This document shows, piece after piece, positions 6,875-9,192 of a DNA stretch of 9,192 bases; the first letter of the stretch is position 1, and every line of letters begins with the position of its first letter. The DNA is from Planctomycetota bacterium (GTDB taxonomy: Bacteria > Planctomycetota > Phycisphaerae > Sedimentisphaerales > Anaerohalosphaeraceae). The DNA is taken from NCBI GenBank assembly GCA_003644215.1, contig QNBU01000027.1, positions 1-9,192 of the forward strand, in the 5' to 3' direction. Made by a program: the position numbers and the translations under genes. The notes under the pieces are model-generated. The model did no database searches and was not told where the DNA came from. It was given only the letters and a program-made list of their open reading frames with translations.

Positions 6875-8200
6875 ATGGCTAAAAAGGTATTGACATTGCA
6901 GCAGAAGATTGACGCGAAGAAGGCCGTTGTGGGTATTCTGGGCTTAGGGTATGTGGGGCTGCCGCTGGCACGGGAGTTTGCCGAAGCCGGTGTGAAAGTA
7001 CTCGGTTTTGATATTGACGAGAAAAAGGTCAAAAAGCTCAACTCCGGCAAGAGTATCCTCAAGACTGTCTCGAATGCTTCGGTTAAACAGATGGTGGCCT
7101 CTAAAAAGTTCAGTGCGACGACGAATATGGCCCGGATGAAAAGCGTCGATGCGGTTTTGATCTGTGTGCCGACACCGCTGACCGAGAATCGTGAGCCGGA
7201 TATGCGGTTTGTGGAGATCAGCTGTTATACAATCGCCAAATATCTGCGTAAGGGCCAGCTTATCTCACTGGAAAGCACAACCTGGCCCGGTACGACGCGC
7301 GAATTGATGAAGCCGATCCTCGAGGCCTCCGGCCTGAAAGCGGGTAAGGATTTTTATCTGGCGTATTCGCCGGAACGGGAGGATCCGGGCAATAAGCACT
7401 TTACCACCAAGACGATTCCGAAGGTTGTCGGCGGTTTGACGCCGAAATGCAAAGATCTGGCAAGTCAGTTGTACAGTTTTGCGATTGATACGATGGTTCC
7501 GGTTTCCTCGCTGGAAGCGGCGGAGTCGGCGAAGATTGTCGAGAATGTCTATCGCTGCATCAATATCGCGATGGTCAATGAGCTAAAGACCGTCTTTGAC
7601 CGGATGGGGATCGATGTATGGGAGGTCATTCGCGCCGCCGCTACCAAGCCGTTTGGTTTTCAGCCGTTTTATCCGGGGCCGGGTCTGGGCGGACACTGCA
7701 TTCCGATTGACCCGTTCTATCTGACCTGGAAGGCGCGGCAGTACGGCATCCCCACCCGCTTTATCGAACTGGCCGGTGAGATCAATACCGATATGCCGCA
7801 CTTTGTGATTCATAAGGTGATGGAAGCCCTCAACGACAAAAAGAAGAGCTTAAACGGCTCGAAAGTACTGGTGCTGGGGCTGGCCTATAAGCCCGATATT
7901 GATGATGTTCGTGAATCGCCGTCGCTGGAGCTCATCGAACTGCTGAAAGAAGGCGGGGCGAAGGTCAATTACAATGACCCGTATCTTCCGCAGACGCATA
8001 AGATGCGGGAGTATGATTTGAAGATGAAAAGCGTTTCGCTGACGGCAGCGAAGGTCAAGAGCTATGACTGTGTGCTGATCGCAACCAATCACAGCGACTA
8101 TGATTACAAGTGGATCGTCAAAAACGCCAAACTCGTGGTCGATACCCGAAACGCTACGGCCAATGTCAAGACCGGCCGCGGCAAGATTGTCAAAGCGTAG
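6875..8200 (+). CDS. wbpA: UDP-N-acetylhexosamine 6-dehydrogenase, WbpA type
   Basis: It likely oxidises UDP-N-acetylglucosamine (or a related UDP-N-acetylhexosamine) to the 6-carboxylate with two NAD+. The 441-residue product has the three-domain nucleotide-sugar dehydrogenase layout. The Rossmann motif is GLGYVGLP (23-30). CVPTPLTENREPD (97-109), STTWPGT (134-140) and YSPEREDPGN (164-173) follow. The catalytic Cys275 lies in GPGLGGHCIPIDPFYL (268-283). That GGHCIPIDP form, with YSPEREDPG, marks the WbpA/WbpO branch and separates it from the UDP-glucose dehydrogenase upstream (GGSCFPKD). KPDIDDVRESPS, near residue 335, is the C-terminal domain signature. The SD is GGAGAG (6862-6867). The exact hexosamine (GlcNAc or GalNAc) is not decided by sequence. 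Being next to the aminotransferase, it suggests a diamino-uronic acid pathway. Confidence 0.9.
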   Translation: MAKKVLTLQQKIDAKKAVVGILGLGYVGLPLAREFAEAGVKVLGFDIDEKKVKKLNSGKSILKTVSNASVKQMVASKKFSATTNMARMKSVDAVLICVPTPLTENREPDMRFVEISCYTIAKYLRKGQLISLESTTWPGTTRELMKPILEASGLKAGKDFYLAYSPEREDPGNKHFTTKTIPKVVGGLTPKCKDLASQLYSFAIDTMVPVSSLEAAESAKIVENVYRCINIAMVNELKTVFDRMGIDVWEVIRAAATKPFGFQPFYPGPGLGGHCIPIDPFYLTWKARQYGIPTRFIELAGEINTDMPHFVIHKVMEALNDKKKSLNGSKVLVLGLAYKPDIDDVRESPSLELIELLKEGGAKVNYNDPYLPQTHKMREYDLKMKSVSLTAAKVKSYDCVLIATNHSDYDYKWIVKNAKLVVDTRNATANVKTGRGKIVKA

Positions 8201-8201
8201 A

Positions 8202-8399
8202 AACCACGGATTTCGCGGATTTACACGGATTAAAAAACAGGTGGTATGTAGGGTGGGCCATGCCCACGCGGATTCTGGCTCTTAGTTTTAAGTGTTGTGT
8301 TGTTTTCGTGTCTTTCGTGCTTTTCGTAGTTAAGTAATCTGTGACAATCTGTGGAATCTGTGGACAAAAAAAGGATTGGCAGATGAAATCCGTGGACAC
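8202..8399. repeat. Intergenic repeat patchwork, spacer before the secreted protein gene
   Basis: It begins one base after the stop with CCACGGATT-type units; 8202-8222 equals 4494-4514. A short palindrome GTGGGC-CAT-GCCCAC (8253-8267) interrupts it. The right part carries three AATCTGTG units inside the 63-base repeat, then AATCCGTGGACA (about 8388-8398). Unlike in the other spacers, about 70 more bases follow before the next start codon. Confidence 0.8.
8310..8372 (+). repeat. 63-base perfect direct repeat, copy 2
   Basis: It is identical to 6791-6853, including the run of seven A at its end. It is placed in the spacer downstream of the WbpA-type gene. Confidence 0.93.
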
Positions 8400-8411
8400 A
8401 AATACGAAAAG

Positions 8412-8433
8412 CAATCTCCGGTGCCGGAGGTTG
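8412..8433 (+). promoter_or_regulatory. Hairpin in the leader of the secreted protein gene
   Basis: CAATCTCCGG (8412-8421) pairs with CCGGAGGTTG (8424-8433), ten pairs including one G-U, around a two-base centre (in practice a 4-base loop). A T-run (TTTTTT) comes only about 15 bases later, so a terminator is possible but weak. It may instead be an RNA structure in the 5' leader. Confidence 0.45.
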
Positions 8434-8467
8434 TAATCTAATTCTATTTTTTAGAGAGGAGAAAACG

Positions 8468-9192
8468 ATGAAAAAGGTTACTTTGTTTACACTGATGATG
8501 GTCATTTTAATGTTCACTTCAATCACACAAGCCGCCTACACGGTTGACCGGTTCGTTGTCTGTAATGCCACAGGCGATCAGGAGGCCCCGGACATCGATG
8601 GTGCTTGGATTGTCTGGCAGGACAAGCGGACTGGTTCGTATCCGCATATTTACGGGTACTCGCTTGCCGACTCTGAGGAGGTTGAGATTTGCACCGATAG
8701 CGGCATAACCAAAATAGGCCCCGTTGTCAGCGGCAATAAGGTCGTCTGGCGGGATGACCGAAACAGCCAGCGGGATATTTACAGCTTTGATCTGCCCTCG
8801 CGAACATTATTGACCGAACCCAATATGCCTGTCAACGACAGTGTTGACCAACAGTTCCCCGACATTAGCGGCAACCTGACGGTTTATCGCTATGATGACA
8901 GCTACGACGACACCTATGATAATATCTATGTTTATGACAGCGACCCCAACACGAATCAGCCGGTTTCCGCCGCATCGACACATCAATACGAACCGGCGAT
9001 TGACGGGGCGATCGTAGCGTGGGTGGAGGTGGCGGGTGTTCCTCAGGTGTACTATCGCAATGTTGAGACTTGGACGGCTGTGCAAACAGTAGGTTCAGGT
9101 GTTTATTCGCAGCGGTATCCGGCTGTCAGCAATGGCGTGATTGTTTGGGAAGAAGATCGAGGCGATCCAACAGACAAGGATATTTATGGCTA
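8468..9192 (+). CDS. Secreted beta-propeller-type repeat protein (5' part, runs off the window)
   Basis: The first 241 codons are present and the frame is still open at the window end. Residues 1-22 form a signal peptide: Lys2-Lys3, a hydrophobic stretch of about 5-19, and likely cleavage after Ala22 (ITQA). The mature part has five repeats of 42-46 residues. Each is built on a pattern like PDIxGxxVVWxDxRxxxxDIYxYDL. The conserved Pro falls at 41, 85, 131, 176 and 218, and Trp (Tyr in the third repeat) at 50, 94, 140, 185 and 227. Such repeats occur in TolB-like propellers on exported proteins, so binding at the cell surface is likely, but no ligand or enzyme activity can be named. The SD is GAGGAG (8456-8461), six bases before the ATG. 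The product may be anchored by a C-terminal domain not visible here. A link to the sugar block is not shown. Confidence 0.85.
   Translation, partial: MKKVTLFTLMMVILMFTSITQAAYTVDRFVVCNATGDQEAPDIDGAWIVWQDKRTGSYPHIYGYSLADSEEVEICTDSGITKIGPVVSGNKVVWRDDRNSQRDIYSFDLPSRTLLTEPNMPVNDSVDQQFPDISGNLTVYRYDDSYDDTYDNIYVYDSDPNTNQPVSAASTHQYEPAIDGAIVAWVEVAGVPQVYYRNVETWTAVQTVGSGVYSQRYPAVSNGVIVWEEDRGDPTDKDIYG

Noticed and set aside
8253..8267. GTGGGC-CAT-GCCCAC palindrome as a terminator
   Set aside because: No T-run follows it. It looks like one more palindromic phrase within the repeat patch.

Overview
All the genes in this window lie on the + strand, most have recognisable Shine-Dalgarno (SD) sequences, and the bacterial source has moderate GC. 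The mix of genes suggests a Planctomycetota-like bacterium, perhaps Phycisphaerae: a nucleotide-sugar cluster, a two-domain pterin synthase, a signal-peptide beta-propeller protein and many degenerate intergenic repeats. This is an impression from memory and was not tested. The window holds no ribosomal or tRNA gene to anchor it.

Positions 1-1615: the tail of an upstream gene (possible, weak), then a spacer with a long hairpin, then folE (GTP cyclohydrolase I). folE overlaps by one base (TAATG) a 266-residue protein with two 6-pyruvoyl-tetrahydropterin-synthase-like (T-fold) domains. Only the C-terminal domain keeps the zinc and catalytic residues. The pair would turn GTP into dihydroneopterin triphosphate and then a 6-substituted tetrahydropterin, such as the queuosine precursor or a biopterin-type product.

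Positions 1616-1954: an AT-rich spacer without genes, and the only long spacer lacking the repeat family described below. It is the most likely place for the promoter of the next block.

Positions 1955-8200: a UDP-sugar block for surface polysaccharide. It encodes UDP-glucose 6-dehydrogenase, UDP-glucuronate 4-epimerase, a DegT-family sugar aminotransferase and a WbpA-type UDP-N-acetylhexosamine 6-dehydrogenase. The first two make UDP-GlcA and UDP-GalA. The last two are steps of an amino-uronic acid pathway whose other enzymes are not here. A small nucleotidyltransferase/HEPN pair sits between the epimerase and the aminotransferase.

Positions 8201-9192: another repeat-filled spacer and the first 241 codons of a secreted protein with five beta-propeller-type repeats, running off the end.

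The least expected feature is non-coding. Four spacers (3248-3435, 4489-4684, 6531-6874, 8201-8467) are filled with related patchworks of 7-10-base units. Each opens with CCACGGA-type units within about 20 bases of a stop codon and closes with AATCTGTGG-type units; in the first three these end about 20 bases before the next start codon. The two ends are near reverse complements and could pair in RNA. The spacer before folE has a related but diverged arrangement. Two of these spacers share a perfect 63-base direct repeat that brackets the WbpA-type gene.
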